From contig NC_134027.1 in NCBI RefSeq assembly GCF_964204645.1, forward strand, positions 7,800,485-7,864,484: a stretch of 64,000 nt of DNA, written 5' to 3'. Source of the stretch: Tubulanus polymorphus (taxonomy: Eukaryota > Nemertea > Palaeonemertea > Tubulaniformes > Tubulanidae). The translations under genes and the position numbers were made by a program. Positions within the stretch are counted from its first letter, which is position 1. The number at the start of each line of letters is the position of its first letter. Under the pieces are notes generated by a model, which was not told the origin of the DNA, ran no database searches, and saw only the letters and a list, made by a program, of their open reading frames with translations. Below, piece by piece: positions 1 to 20,986 of this stretch.

Positions 1-141
1 TTGTCAATCATTTCAGACCACTTCCCAAGTGTGCATGGTGTTCCTGGACCCCTAGTCGAATCAGAACCCGGTTCCATGATTGATCACAAACTATGGCACT
101 CACTGACTACGAATACTTGAACCCAATTGAAATATTTTCAG

Positions 142-9395
<9,254 letters not shown>

Positions 9396-12146
9396 GCAGA
9401 CGACACATTACACACAATTCTCGTCTGTCATATCAGAAACTGTACAGTCGAAAAACCAACAATCACATGGGTCGAGCCCAACGCGCACGACGCACGGAAA
9501 CACGAGACAGACATATGTTTTCGAGCGTTTCCCTGCGCCGTGCGCGCTAGGCCTAAAAATGAAATGAAGTATTGCCTAGCCTGCTCTGCTTCACTGTAGC
9601 AGTGTTGGAAATTAGGATTAGGGTTGAATTTTACTCATGTAATTCAAGATGTATGGTTATTGAATTAACAAGAAAACTAACATGAATGTTTATTGGCGCC
9701 TTGAAAAATAACAGAATATATTGCGTAATATTGTCGACAATGAATAATATAATGTAAATTATATGCGATTTATATTCAGGATCGACGAAGTTATTTTGGA
9801 TTTGAATATATCGATCATTGCACTGAATCGGCCGGCAACCAGTCTAGCCCAAATGTATGACGTAGTGGATGGACATCCTTTCAAAAACAAAAAATAATTG
9901 TTGAAATTTATCAAAAAGATAAGGGTTATTAAATATTTTCGATTACAAAATAAGCGCCAAAATTCACAATTGTGATTGTAGTTTTAAAATTGTTATTTTG
10001 TAACGCCAATATTGATGACGTAGTGCACATCGACTCACGCAGAACCCCTAATATATAACGTATACTAGGTATATAAATATTATTGTAACGGTTTTTACGG
10101 CGTCAAAAAACTTACTGAAAACTTAGTCAGTAAATTCAGAGTGAAGTGTAACGACACGGCCATCGCTACTTATGACGCAAGTATGACGACGTTATTGATT
10201 TAAAAAAGGCTCCTGAGTTCAACCGTTTTTCGAGTGAACCCATGACTACCGCGGATCCTATAGGTTCTATGAAAACTAACCGAGTTAAAAGGGTGCTGGT
10301 TCACAAATCTCGTGCACTACCGACTAGTTTTCCCGCGCGAGAGGTTGCCCTCAACGTGAACTGCGTATGACTTTTCGATCATCTAGATATGTACATTCTG
10401 CAAAAAGACGTTTCAGTTTGATCTTCTGAAAATGATTTGTAATCGGCGATGTAGTGGTTTATTTTTTACTGATGTCGCCTCCTTTAATTGAATGACTGAA
10501 ACTTCATGTTCGCGCTTGTCGTTCCTCTTTAAAACATTTATGATAATGCCCTATTGCAGTGACAATAATCAACCCAGTGATACAAAAGTGATAACAAATT
10601 AGAATTGATGTGTCGACTATTCATGACTATTCTATCGCAAAATCGGTTCAATTCCAGTTATCTAGCTATGAGCCCTAGGGTCTTCAGTTAAACAACTCGA
10701 AGTCCCACATTCAAAATATTCTTATCAAACAATATACGGTAATTTAGAATGCAACCTTAAAAAAATCCATCGTCGCTCAAACTATGGCTGTCCCGACATC
10801 GACCCTGGTGCGCTGTGTTTCTTCATTCAGTGCATGTAATAACTCTGTAATGTCCTTTGGGGGAAATCTTCATTCTTTTTTATATAATTTGAATTATGTT
10901 CGTTCTTTTCACGCTAATTCTCGGTTGTGTCTCAGAAGAAAAGAGTGCGCTTCATCATTCTGTGTAATGTTTCCATTTTGAAAGAATGTATTTCAATCTT
11001 GTTTTAATGCTTTCATTGATGAATCGGTTGCAGCGATGTTTTAGAATCTCTCTGTAGACAAAAACCGTGGTCGCAATAAATATGATATAGTAGTGAATGA
11101 ATCGATTGAAATAATGTACCCGTTATACATGTATACATGTATTTTATAATAAAAAATATAATTTATATATTTTTTCTAGTAAGCAAACGTACATTGTTCT
11201 CGTTCTCTTGCGGGCTTCTTATTTTTTCAATCTCTTGTTTCAATTGAAATGCCGCAGGCTGGTTCGCTCCCTCTCGATCGTCGGAACTACTTAACTGTTG
11301 AAGTTGAATACATTTTGCGTTGTAAATCTATTCGTATGAAAACGCCCGTGATGAAATCGGATTTGTTGTAAGTCCATATCAGTTTGCCACGACAGTTGAA
11401 AATGGTGAGACTTTAATCACGCTATTGTTTACTGGCTTTATACTTCAGTAAGGCACTAACTTCATCTTCACCTTTCGAAGGATTCGAACCCACTCAGCTA
11501 AAGTTCCCCGAACGTCGGTGGAAGCGAGTTCGGGGAGCGATACCGGACCCCCGGCAAGCGAGGATGCACTAACTTAACGGTAAATACGATGCACTATGAC
11601 GTCACGTGAATATCTTCTGGACACATCTTATCTTAATCAAATAATTACTCCAAGGTAACAACGTAAACATGTGAAGAGACTGGCGCTGCTATCCAACTTC
11701 ATGAGATATTTGTTGGCCAAGTACCGACTACATATATACTTAATGTCCTATCCCACAAAATGATCTGTAGAATAAATAGTTGTTGCGAGCGCTGTCGAGA
11801 ATCCGCACACGGTTATACGAACGTAGATTGAGAAAGTAGATTTTTCAAATTCAGTACACTCGGTAAATGTCAATATTTCTTCGAACTTATCTCAATTGTG
11901 AGGAAATATCGTCGAAAAGAGGATACGAAAATATTCACGCGCGTTTTAATATTTAAAGCGAACACAGAAGAATGATAAGAGATAAATAGAATAACGAAGA
12001 AGTAAATTTACCAAAACTAATGTCGTTACAGGGCAATTAATCATGTGGTATGTGAAACGGCTGACACGTTTCTGATTCGATAAAACTTTTCATTCGAACT
12101 GGCTCCACCAGTAGTTACCAGACTCCCAGACGAATTTTATCGAAAT
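9396..12146. other. Non-coding stretch downstream of the POMGNT1-like gene
   Basis: No convincing exon on either strand. The first few hundred bases are presumably the 3' UTR of the gene ending at 9395; a possible ATTAAA signal lies at 9928-9933. Other open frames are short, AT-driven and unlike any family known to me. Confidence 0.55.
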
Positions 12147-12356
12147 GTACTCAATTCTGAGTACCTCTTCAAGTATGGTACTCTCGGCACATTTATCTAA
12201 GGGTATACTCAATTTTGGGTACTGTATTTGCCTTACCACGCTCAACAGCATGTTAATAGCTAATAGAAAAATGGCGGCCACCGATACGCAATTCGGCTAT
12301 ATTCGTTGCAATCATTTTACCTCATTTATCCACAAAAGATACTCAGGTTTGAGTAC
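12147..12356. repeat. Three spaced copies of a palindrome, RTACTCA-N4-TGRGTAC
   Basis: Copies lie at 12147-12164 (GTACTCAATTCTGAGTAC, perfect arms), 12205-12222 (ATACTCAATTTTGGGTAC) and 12339-12356 (ATACTCAGGTTTGAGTAC). All share 7-base arms and a 4-base spacer. No gene was found next to them. They could be binding sites for a dimeric protein or the remains of a repeat family. Confidence 0.6.
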
Positions 12357-13662
12357 CCTAAACTTGTCTAGTACCGTAACCGGAATAAGGGGGTGTTTTG
12401 ATAAATTCTCCTCCATTTTGGTGCTATAGAAAGCTAGAAATAAAGCCCTGCGCTGTGGAAGCCGGTTTAACCGTAATTTCCGCTGGGAGCTGGTTTAATG
12501 GCTCCTTGTAGTTTTAACCCTCGCGTTCAGTTAATCTGTCGAATCCTCCACTAGCGTGTTATACGGCATTGACTACCTTTAGATCATACTCGATTGATTA
12601 TGAACCAATATACCCATAGGTTTGGTAGCTGTCAATCCCCGCAATGTTTATGAAAATCTGAGATGATTCTAGAAAACTGGTAGAAACGGTACGTGATGGT
12701 GCGCGTTCTCGTTCATGTATTAATTGTGTCTGCAATTTAAGTATTTTTTGAACTTTAAAAAAAATAATTACCGATTAGGAGCTATGGGAATTGTTACGTG
12801 CATGTTTTCCGATCTGGCATTTGGTATCCGTAAATCTATCTCACGCTGTTCATGGTGTGAATGAAAAACTAGATATTCCCGTCAGTCGTTTTGGTATCGT
12901 TTTGGGATTTGAGTGACGGATTATGCGAATCATATCGTGCTGTGACGGGCTATTGTGTACGCTTCCGCTAAAACCTTCACATCGACCTAGACCTTCAGAA
13001 TTACATTTGAGAAATGCGAACGTAAATTGCCTAAATGATATGTTTACATAATGTTTCAACTACTGATCGATGGAACGATAGAATATGCGAAAGAAATTAA
13101 GTATATTGGAGAAAAATACGTCAGCTTTCTCCTAGGTTCTGTAAATGGGATTGTTTTTTATCAAATGATTCTTCATCTACGTAAGAAAATTTGCACGAAT
13201 GGTTTGATCTGGTTGCGTGTTCACCAGGACCATAGCCATGACCTCATCACAAATCAAGTACTGGTCGCTTGATTGAATTTCTTGTTCACCACCTGGGTAA
13301 CTTTTTAAATGGCACACCTCTCTTCGCCGACACGACAACATTGCTAATGAATGAACTAATGGAGAATACGTTCGGGAGAGAATCCCTTGTTGGTAACAAA
13401 CCACCATTCCTAAGCTTGAACGAGTTCAACTAATTATGAGTGCACATAATGTCGGCTGAATTCAATGCAACATTAATTGCAGCATTTCTAAGGCAGGCAT
13501 ATAGACTGAGTATAAAAGTAAACCTGAAAGTTGAAACAATTCCGCTTTCCTAATTGGTGTTTAGGTTCTCCTGAAATCTTTTATAAAAATCATCAGTTTA
13601 TTTATTATCCTCCAATCCGGCTTAGAATAGTCGACAAACCATTCCCATCAACTCTGCAAAAT
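12357..13662. other. Non-coding stretch, nothing recognised
   Basis: No supported exon on either strand. Small open frames near 13050-13400 have no splice context or recognisable motif. Confidence 0.5.
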
Positions 13663-13872
13663 ATAAAGAGGATCCCATAATTTATACATGTGATAATGAA
13701 AATATTCCGAAATGTTTCCTTGAGCTAGTAGTTTATTCAACATTTTGGCTACATCCTAATAATCTTCTTCGGGAATATGACTATTAGGATATAGCCGAAA
13801 CGTCGAATAAACTACTAGCTCAAAGAAAACATTTTCGGACTATTTCCGTTATTACCATGGGATTCTCTTTAC
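13663..13872. repeat. Large imperfect inverted repeat (hairpin element)
   Basis: The left arm (about 13663-13762) and right arm (about 13782-13872) are reverse complements over nearly their whole length, roughly 85% by eye, with a loop of about 20 bases and one extra block of about 12 bases in the left arm. The best core is TGAGCTAGTAGTTTATTC on one side and its complement on the other. This looks like a foldback transposon or two converging copies of one short repeat. It has no coding capacity. Confidence 0.75.
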
Positions 13873-14872
13873 ATCATCGTCACAACACGGATATGATGTC
13901 CTATAAATGGTAAACTCTGAGAAATGTATAAGATCCAAACTTACTCTCGACAAAGACAATAGTTCCGTAGAAACCGCATATTTATTGAATTTTCAGCTGT
14001 AATTCAAACAGTGCAAAAAAGATCCACGTCCCCTTTTCGATTATGGCCGACATATATTCAAAAAATCAGTATATAAATAAACGAATTCTTATTCGACTTT
14101 CTAGATAACGCAACTGCATTGTATATTTCCATCCGAGAAAATTCAATTCAATAACATTACTATGTAGCTATCTCACAACGGTCAGACTTGCCGAATAAGT
14201 AGCATGGATAATGATGTTTGAAATTAAATTCCATGAATGCATAGACATTGAATTGTAGAAATTGGGATAAATTGTGCATTACTTTTCGGCAGGTCTGACC
14301 GAGCTGGATTTTATCCGCGCGGCTTACTAAAATTACATAGCGCTTTACCGAAAAGCAGTCCAGTTAACTTTGTACATTAGCTTATAGGTGCATTTAACAA
14401 AGAATCTTTCTTGAATATAGAATATGTATAATCGTTCGCATAACAAAAATACTTTTACTATGAAGAGCATCAGAGGATTTTCCAATCTTTAGTAAGTTTT
14501 AGAAGAGTTCTGTATACGGAGGAAGTTTTATGATTTTCCATTTCAAAGTTCAAACAAATGAAAGTTTTAGACGTAAACATTGAATTCCTAGCATATCGGA
14601 TTTAAGCATATTGTTTCATAGCCATGGATCGGTATATATTGAAAAACCAAGGCGAATGGAAGCAGTACTGTGAGGGACGACGAGAAACACGTTCAACTAA
14701 AGATTGTAGGCAGTTCATCCATGACTTCGAAACTCACAGTGAAATGATGAACGTAATCGGAACAGTAATCATATACTTCACTACCGGTAAGGCAATTACT
14801 AATGCATATTCAACAAAACAAGACATATTTACAGAGTTTGTCAACCATAAGCTCACATCGCAAATTATTGAA
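13873..14872. other. Spacer downstream of the EFLGamide precursor
   Basis: This lies 3' of the minus-strand EFLGamide precursor and probably holds its 3' UTR and terminator; the nearest clear AATAAA on that strand is near 13981. A plus-strand open frame at 14624-14944 runs into the antisense of the peptide repeats and is not considered real. Confidence 0.45.
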
Positions 14873-15129
14873 TTATTTTCCGGGGAATTCGGAGAAACGC
14901 TTTTTTCCACCAAGGAACTCGGAAAAACGCTTCTTGCCGCCTAAAAATTCGCTAAATCGCTTTTTGCCACCGAGAAATTCACTGAAACGCTTTTTCCCGC
15001 CTAGAAATTCACTGAACCGTTTCTTCTTTCCGCCCAAGAACTCACTGAACCGTTTCTTTCCACCCAAGAATTCGCTGAATCTCTTGTTGACGAAGCCGTG
15101 CAGTTTTTCGTGGACGTGGTCTGTAGAGT
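14873..15129 (-). CDS. EFLGamide (protostome TRH-type) neuropeptide precursor, terminal exon
   Basis: The exon begins after a TTTGTAG acceptor and encodes 84 residues plus TAA. After a short lead (STDHVHEKLHGFVNKR) come seven tandem peptides: six FSEFLG units, each followed by GKKR or GKKKR, and a last FSEFPGK just before the stop. Processing at the basic sites and amidation of the final Gly would yield six FSEFLG-amide and one FSEFP-amide. EFLGamide peptides and their receptors are the protostome counterpart of the vertebrate TRH system. The 5' exon with the signal peptide was not found and must lie upstream, between about 15.15 and 17.7 kb. The opposite strand is also open because of the repeat and looks coding only by reflection. 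Identity is firm; the gene model is incomplete. Confidence 0.85.
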
Positions 15130-17745
15130 CTACAAATAAATGTCAGAAAACGATGTTTTACATTCGAACTCAGCCACAAGAATACGTTTCGATCGATCAG
15201 AAAATAATCAAAATGCAAAATGTTAAAATCGTTATGAGCAATATAAATACGTAAGAAATACATAATTTTCTCTAGAATTCGATCGATCGAAATGATTGTT
15301 GGAGGACAAAAGAAATGATATATGAAAATGTCTTGTCTACTAAAGATACTAATGGAGTATCGGTTTGAACATGCAATGTAAAGCAGACGAGCTGGTTAAT
15401 GCTGACGAATTTCTCATTTGAATGTTCACATTTTTCAAGGTGCGTTCGCACGTTGTGAGCAGCCAGATTTTTTCTTCACTAATGACTTACAACTACCGAA
15501 GAGAGAATGCATGAAATATGCACAAGGTGTAACGTTTATTCCGAAATGGAAGTGTTGCACCGAACATGAGATGCATTAGTGTTTCCCTATACTAACTTAT
15601 CACGAATATGCAAGAGATGAAAATCAGTACATACTTAACCCAAATGACCTTTTCTTGTTACATAAAGAAATATTCGAAAATATCATCGATTAACAGAATT
15701 GAAACAATAAAACTCAATGTTTAGATGATACATAATTGCATTGTAAACTAGGAATTGATTCCAAATCAAAATTCGACATGTTCTATCAACCGGAGCGCGG
15801 CGTATCAATACGCGTCCTCCACGTCAGAGCTGTTTGGCGCACGGCGACCAGCAATGCAAAGAGCTTCGCTGCCGGAAAAAAGCATTCAGTAGTTATTATG
15901 TCATAGTCTTTATAATGAAGAATCGTGGAAATCTATGCAATTTGTGTCAGCTTTTGGAATTTGAGCGATTTTGATTTGAAATAATCGGCCATAGTTTACA
16001 ACACTTTAACGCGGAATGAAGCATTCACCGTTTCCAGAAATGGTGCTTAGAATTTTTTGAATACCTAATGAATGCTTTCGACACCGACAAGAATCCACAG
16101 GCGGTGGCACATTAATTGATAGTATTACTTATACACAATGACTAAAAAGCATCAGATGTGAATCAAAACCACTTCAGAAAAATGCGACGCTCAGCAAGAT
16201 TCCAGGAAGGAGTTTATACACGGTTCCCAAAAAGAAACCTACAAATAAATATTTGATCATGAATGTGGCGAAAGAATTTGCTCCAATTCGCACAATAGCA
16301 ATTTTTCGGAAGTGATGTTGGATGGTGCTGGACAATTAACTGATGCTTCCTAGTTTCACCTCTTGATAGAATCATGGGTATGGGCAGATGGGAAATTATA
16401 CATAACCATATATTCAACAGTTACTGGAACACAACAAATTACTAGCGAACATAGACTGAATGTACAGATGAAACAAGTGATCTAATTGTTCGGAGTTTTA
16501 TTCGTCAAAATATTTTTACGGACTACAGGACCCCGTATTGTATGGCTGCTTTATAAATGTCGTCGTGATGGCGGGGCTGTTTTAATTCTATTCTAAAAGT
16601 CAAGATGATCAACTATTAAACTTACGTTAGACTTCCCTGAAAAGAGAATCAGTACAAATTTGCGTAGATTTGCCAAGCGATTGCCGTTTGAATGTTTGGC
16701 GTCAATCGGTGACATTTTCATCCGCGGTGCGGATGTAACTCCGCGTAATCATATTCAATATTAGACAGCACACGATTTAATGAATTTATTGAAATATGCT
16801 TTTCATATCGGGTATATGGATATAATTGATACTGAAAGTCTGATTGATTGGCATATTTGCTTTCCAAGTGGTCATTATATCGTGGCCGTGTCGTTTTTTC
16901 ATTAAAGCATGCAGGATTGAGAGCCGAGTATTGTTAGCGAATATTTGATAGGAGGACAAAACTGGGTGGAACGAACGCGATAGTCAATGGGAAGTTTAGC
17001 ACCTTGGGTATGTTCTGAAAAGGAAGGACGAAGAACGCAGCATTAACGACATTGGTTATACAGCGTTAAGTCTGAAAGAGAGCTAAAGTCATCTATTAGG
17101 GAGTAAAGAAAATACCCAGAATAAGCGTTGATTTCAACCATCTCAACAGCAACCTTAAAACCTTTGTAATCGAAGTTTTTAGTTTAGGATCTTGCCGGCC
17201 TATTAGAACACATTTGAAATGAATTGCATCTTCCATACATCTTTCACTTGCAGTGAGTATTCTACTATATTCTGAGTGCCATGACCCTAGTTAGGTCCTA
17301 TTGACCCGTGATTGATGATTGCTTTAGTTCTTAGCAGTCCTGTTGAGACGGTTTTTAATCGAGACTATAATGCAGTCGACCAATAGTGTTACTGAGATAG
17401 GAAAGAGAATGAAGTCATCGGACGATCAGTTGGATCGTCAATTACTGGAATAGAATTTAGGATATAGACATAAGGAGATAATAATCTATTCTACCATGTG
17501 ATTAGAGTAGGCTATATATGCGCGGATAGAGAAAGAATCGTCCCATGAGAAATGGAACTGCGATAGATCTACGACCTTCGTAGCGCTTTAGCGGTCATCT
17601 TGTATTAGCAGTTGATAGAACGGTTGTCTGTATACAAACCAAGGACTGACAGTATCCGGGAAGTTAGATAGTTAGACAGAGAGAGTTAGAGAGAGAGAGA
17701 GAGATAGAGAGAGGCAGAGTCCGAGGCTTCAATGGTTACCTTCGA
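15130..17745. other. Interval between the two neuropeptide genes
   Basis: It must hold the missing 5' exon or exons and promoter of the EFLGamide precursor on the minus strand and the 3' UTR of the PXFI-amide gene. I found no signal-peptide exon with a true ATG and a matching splice phase. Confidence 0.45.
17666..17716. repeat. (GA)n-rich microsatellite
   Basis: An imperfect GA/GATA-rich tract about 50 bases long, just 3' of the PXFI-amide precursor stop codon, so probably within its 3' UTR. Confidence 0.85.
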
Positions 17746-18794
17746 TTACATTGATTTTTTCTTTCCGGCATTCAGCAGAACTTTTCTATTTTGCGAAATA
17801 GAGCGTTTGCCAATGAAACCAGGTTTTCGTCGCTTGGCTTCGGCCGTTTTGGCGTAATCATTTTCTTCCGCATCAAACATGTTCTTTGTTTGTTGGGGCA
17901 CGCTCAAAAAATCATCGTCTTCACTCCCTCGTTTGCCGAGGAATGAAGGCCTCCTTTTACCGATAAACCCAGGGGTAGGACGCTTTCCTAAATAAGCAGG
18001 TCGCCCAGTTAATGAATGTGACCACCTATTTCCATAATAGTTTCCCAGAATTACGCCAACCCGTTTGCCTATGAAAGAAGGTTTTCGTCGTTTGCCGATA
18101 AAGCCGGGCCTCCGACGTTTGTCAATACTGTCTTCACTTCTTTTGCCGATAAAACTAGGTCTTCGTTCCGTAATCTGGATAGCGCCATCTATATTAGGGC
18201 AAGAAAATTTAATGAAGCAGCAGAACATTTATGCACTCAAGAATCATTCAACTCTCTGAATACAAATTTGATACAATTATGGGCAGATCGGGCGTATTTG
18301 GTTTCATTTAACATTCAACACGTTATCCATATGTAACGGCAGGGTAAATACAAACATTTATTTTTCTATCATCTCCAAACCATCAGAATTTTTGTGCGTG
18401 TACTTTTCAATAATACGTGAATGATACGATGCGTGAAACAGTTAAATTTTCTGTGAACAGACATATTTTGCAACGAGCGCACACGACAGATCGCGGTGTG
18501 TGTGCGTGTCTTTCAAAACATTAACATCATTAATGGTTGCGTGTAAGTGATGGCAATTTATATCGAAAACAATGAATCGTATTTTGAAAATCTGCGCTGC
18601 TTACCGTCGTTATCGAGTTGGCCTTCGTTGATCATGTGGTCTAAATATCCCCTGTATAAATCGGATTCTAATCTGTGAAGTTCTTCATCGTCGGGACTCG
18701 AAATTTCTTCTGACGAAGTTGACGACGATACGATTGCTAGTTCAGCTACTAAAGCCAGCAACAGTACAACAAAAGCTTTATAACTGTGATTCAT
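17746..18794 (-). CDS. PXF(I/L)amide neuropeptide precursor (Mytilus inhibitory peptide / PXFVamide family)
   Basis: Exon 1 (18794-18605) and exon 2 (18188-17746) join in phase (G + AT) to give 210 residues. A splice-acceptor-like CATTCCAG sits two bases before the ATG, so a 5' UTR exon probably lies further upstream. Exon 1 carries a signal peptide (KAFVVLLLALVAELAIVSSS) and an acidic spacer. Exon 2 carries seven peptides ending in GKR: RPSFI, RRPGFI, RKPSFI, GRPAYL, PTPGFI, RPSFL and RKPGFI, each amidated after removal of KR and Gly. They are separated by basic cleavage sites and an acidic spacer (GSEDDDFLSVPQQ...). The P-x-F/Y-I/L-amide pattern matches the molluscan PXFVamide family, which inhibits muscle contraction in mussels. 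Ile or Leu at the C-terminus instead of Val is a variation. The gene is complete and looks functional. Confidence 0.88.
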
Positions 18795-18882
18795 TTCTGG
18801 AATGAGAAAACAATTATAAAAAGCGTTTGCCATTTCAACAAGACTAGTCACAGCAAGAACGCAGTTCATAACGTTAACCGAT

Positions 18883-19108
18883 CAGGGGAGTTTGATTCAG
18901 GAGGGGGGGATGTACACCCAAACTTTCATACAATTAAAAGGACATCCCGAAATAAAAACTTATCGGAAAACATTACAGAGAACAATAACATGAATCTAAA
19001 CTTTTTTAAGTATCAGTTTTACATCTTTTATTTTCATTGCAAATTGACCTTTTTTTAAAGAGGGGATGCGCATCCCCTGCTGCACCCACCCCCTTGTATC
19101 CACCCCTG
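18883..19108. mobile_element. Candidate hAT-like MITE
   Basis: The ends are inverted: CAGGGGAGTTTGATTCAGGA on the left and the complement of CAGGGGTGGATACAAGGGGG on the right, about 226 bases apart. CAGGGG-type ends are usual for hAT-superfamily non-autonomous elements. I could not find a clean 8-base target duplication. No coding capacity. Confidence 0.4.
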
Positions 19109-20589
19109 ATTAGCAATACGCTTGGTTTGAGGCCATGCTATTTAAATGTTAAACCTTATGCGCTTTGGGATGTCTCAATGGTTTATTCCAATATCACAAT
19201 TTATGTTTTCGCTTCAAGATACATATATCACCATAACAAAACCTTTCGATCCTAATATAACTTCTCCTTCAAGGCATTGAATCGACCATTTGCTGAATTC
19301 GCTGATTTGCCTTCGTTGGTTTAACATTTCTAGTATATGAATCGCCACTTCAAAAAATCACTTATTTTCTATCATTTCAAATAATAAGATAATGATTGGT
19401 CTCTCACCACCCGTGTTTTACTGATACATTCAATTAGCAATATTCTTTGAATAGACCCTATTTGAGTACCAATATATATCAGTGGAGTCAGAATTTTTAA
19501 AGTATAAAAAATGACGTTTGTTGTTTATCAAACAGCAATTTTAGCCACAGGCCTCAATTTGATCTCGACATTGAGACCGATTTTATGTTTAACCTGGACC
19601 AACGCTGCAGGCATTCTGCAATACGATTTCAAACATTATTGAGAATGCTTCTTCCAATATGAAACGGTCGCGGCACAATGCCGGCGATAATTCAACAAAC
19701 ATGCACACTCGATAAGAAAATAGTTTTATATCATCGCTAAGTCAATAACATTTGTTTATCTGACGCACGTCTGCACTCGGGAACTTTGTTTTAAAGGAAA
19801 AGCGAAGCGTGTTCGAAACGATGGTGAGTGGCGTTTCGCTTGCGGGTTTTGCTTTTTTGCGTTCTGAAAAAGGCGACGACGACGTGTCACACAGATTTTG
19901 TCGGATCTCGTCGGCAGAACAGTTCAAACGCATATCATACCATACTGTTCAGATGCGGAAGAACCCGATGTTTGTTTTAGGGCGCGTAAACACTCGGCGA
20001 AAAAAACATAAAATCCGCATCGTGCAGAAGCATCAAAATGACATAAAAAGATGCCAACCTGATGATAACTTTGAACTGATATTTTGATATTTTTTTTCTT
20101 GTCAAAAAACCAAAACTTGTGAAATAGCCTTATTTTGTTTCAGGTAAAATAACAATGTAATTTTCACAAATACGTGAATTTAGATCATTGGTATTTGTAA
20201 CAATCTTCTTCTATTTGAAATTTAGGAAATTCCGAGTTTATCGTCATTTTCCAACAATGGAAAACTCGCGCCCTTAAATAAGACGAATAGATATCTATCA
20301 CTGAGTTTTGGAAAATTAGCAAATCTTTGCGCAATACGAACGAAGTCGAAATAAGAAAAGATGTTAATTTCCTCATAAGCTGATATCAAGAAAAACGTCG
20401 TATCCTCAGAAAAAAATTCTCGCATTTCGATGTCGTTGGAACCAGTAGATATTGGAGCTCCACCGTCAAAGCGAAATATATAATATATAATAGCATGTAC
20501 GGAAACTGATCTGTGATAATTATTTCCTCAGTTGGACAATATGTGAAAAGGAGGGCTATTGTTTCTTTCACTTTGAAACGGATTTTTTG
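19109..20589. other. Non-coding stretch, nothing recognised
   Basis: A plus-strand open frame at 19809-20087 is rich in charged residues but has no homology I recognise, no signal peptide and no clear splice context. I treat the interval as non-coding, possibly including the promoter and 5' UTR exon of the PXFI-amide gene. Confidence 0.45.
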
Positions 20590-20986
20590 ATGGAGTTCTC
20601 AACGGCCGGTTTTCTGATTAGTCCTTTTACCGCATTTGCTATCGGTAAGTATACATCAGTCCCCGATAGAGAGCATTTGGTTATTTTGTGTTTACATAAG
20701 TTAATTAATTGCTTGAGAAAAAATCGGTGTTTGTTCAGGCTTATAATTTCAATACTTAATTTAGTGTTTAAGTATATTATGTTGTTCGATGCGATATGCT
20801 TCTTAAGTATACATCTTATTTGTGTGAAAGGTGTGTATATCAATTGAGTGTTGACACGGTTGGTTCGTAGGCGTGGGGATAGCTTTCGAGTTGCCCATAT
20901 TCATTTACTGTTTATCAGCCACGCATGTCTTTTTGAGCACTTTTTTGTTGTTGTACGGAATTCATCTATTTTCGGATAATTTCTGA
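20590..20986 (+). CDS. Candidate two-exon micro-protein with hydrophobic segments (unrecognised)
   Basis: Exon 1 (20590-20644) starts at an ATG and ends at a perfect GTAAGT donor. Exon 2 (20871-20986) follows a TTCGTAG acceptor, restores the frame (G + GC) and runs to TGA. The predicted protein is 56 residues, begins MEFSTAGFLISPFTAFAI, and has one or two membrane-spanning stretches (VGIAFELPIFIYCL and VFLSTFLLLYGIHLF). The acceptor has a poor pyrimidine tract and no family was recognised, so this may be a chance join in AT-rich DNA. Confidence 0.25.

Noticed and set aside
1-141. Open frame at the left edge (begins LSIISDHFPSVHG) as an upstream exon of the POMGNT1-like gene
   Set aside because: It ends in a stop before the next exon and no donor in the right phase was found, so the upstream exon is probably outside the window.
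11479-11490. GGATTCGAACCC, a tRNA T-arm/B-box-like sequence on the minus strand (also at 40757-40768)
   Set aside because: The flanking bases do not form a T-stem, and no acceptor or anticodon arm could be built. Two short matches do not support a tRNA or a SINE.
14624-15254. Plus-strand open frames reading FFPPRNSLKR-like repeats
   Set aside because: They are the antisense reflection of the EFLGamide repeat exon; the minus strand gives a coherent amidated precursor with cleavage sites and a splice acceptor.
16360-16417. Possible signal-peptide exon for the EFLGamide precursor (NIWLCIISHLPIPMILSR) with a GT donor in the right phase
   Set aside because: The frame starts with TTG, not ATG, and the hydrophobic core is broken by Pro and His. 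The phase match alone is weak evidence.
20590-20986. Resemblance of the micro-protein C-terminus (GIHLFSDN) to PIGY-type proteins
   Set aside because: The spacing from the preceding Pro motif differs and the rest does not align; judged a chance match.
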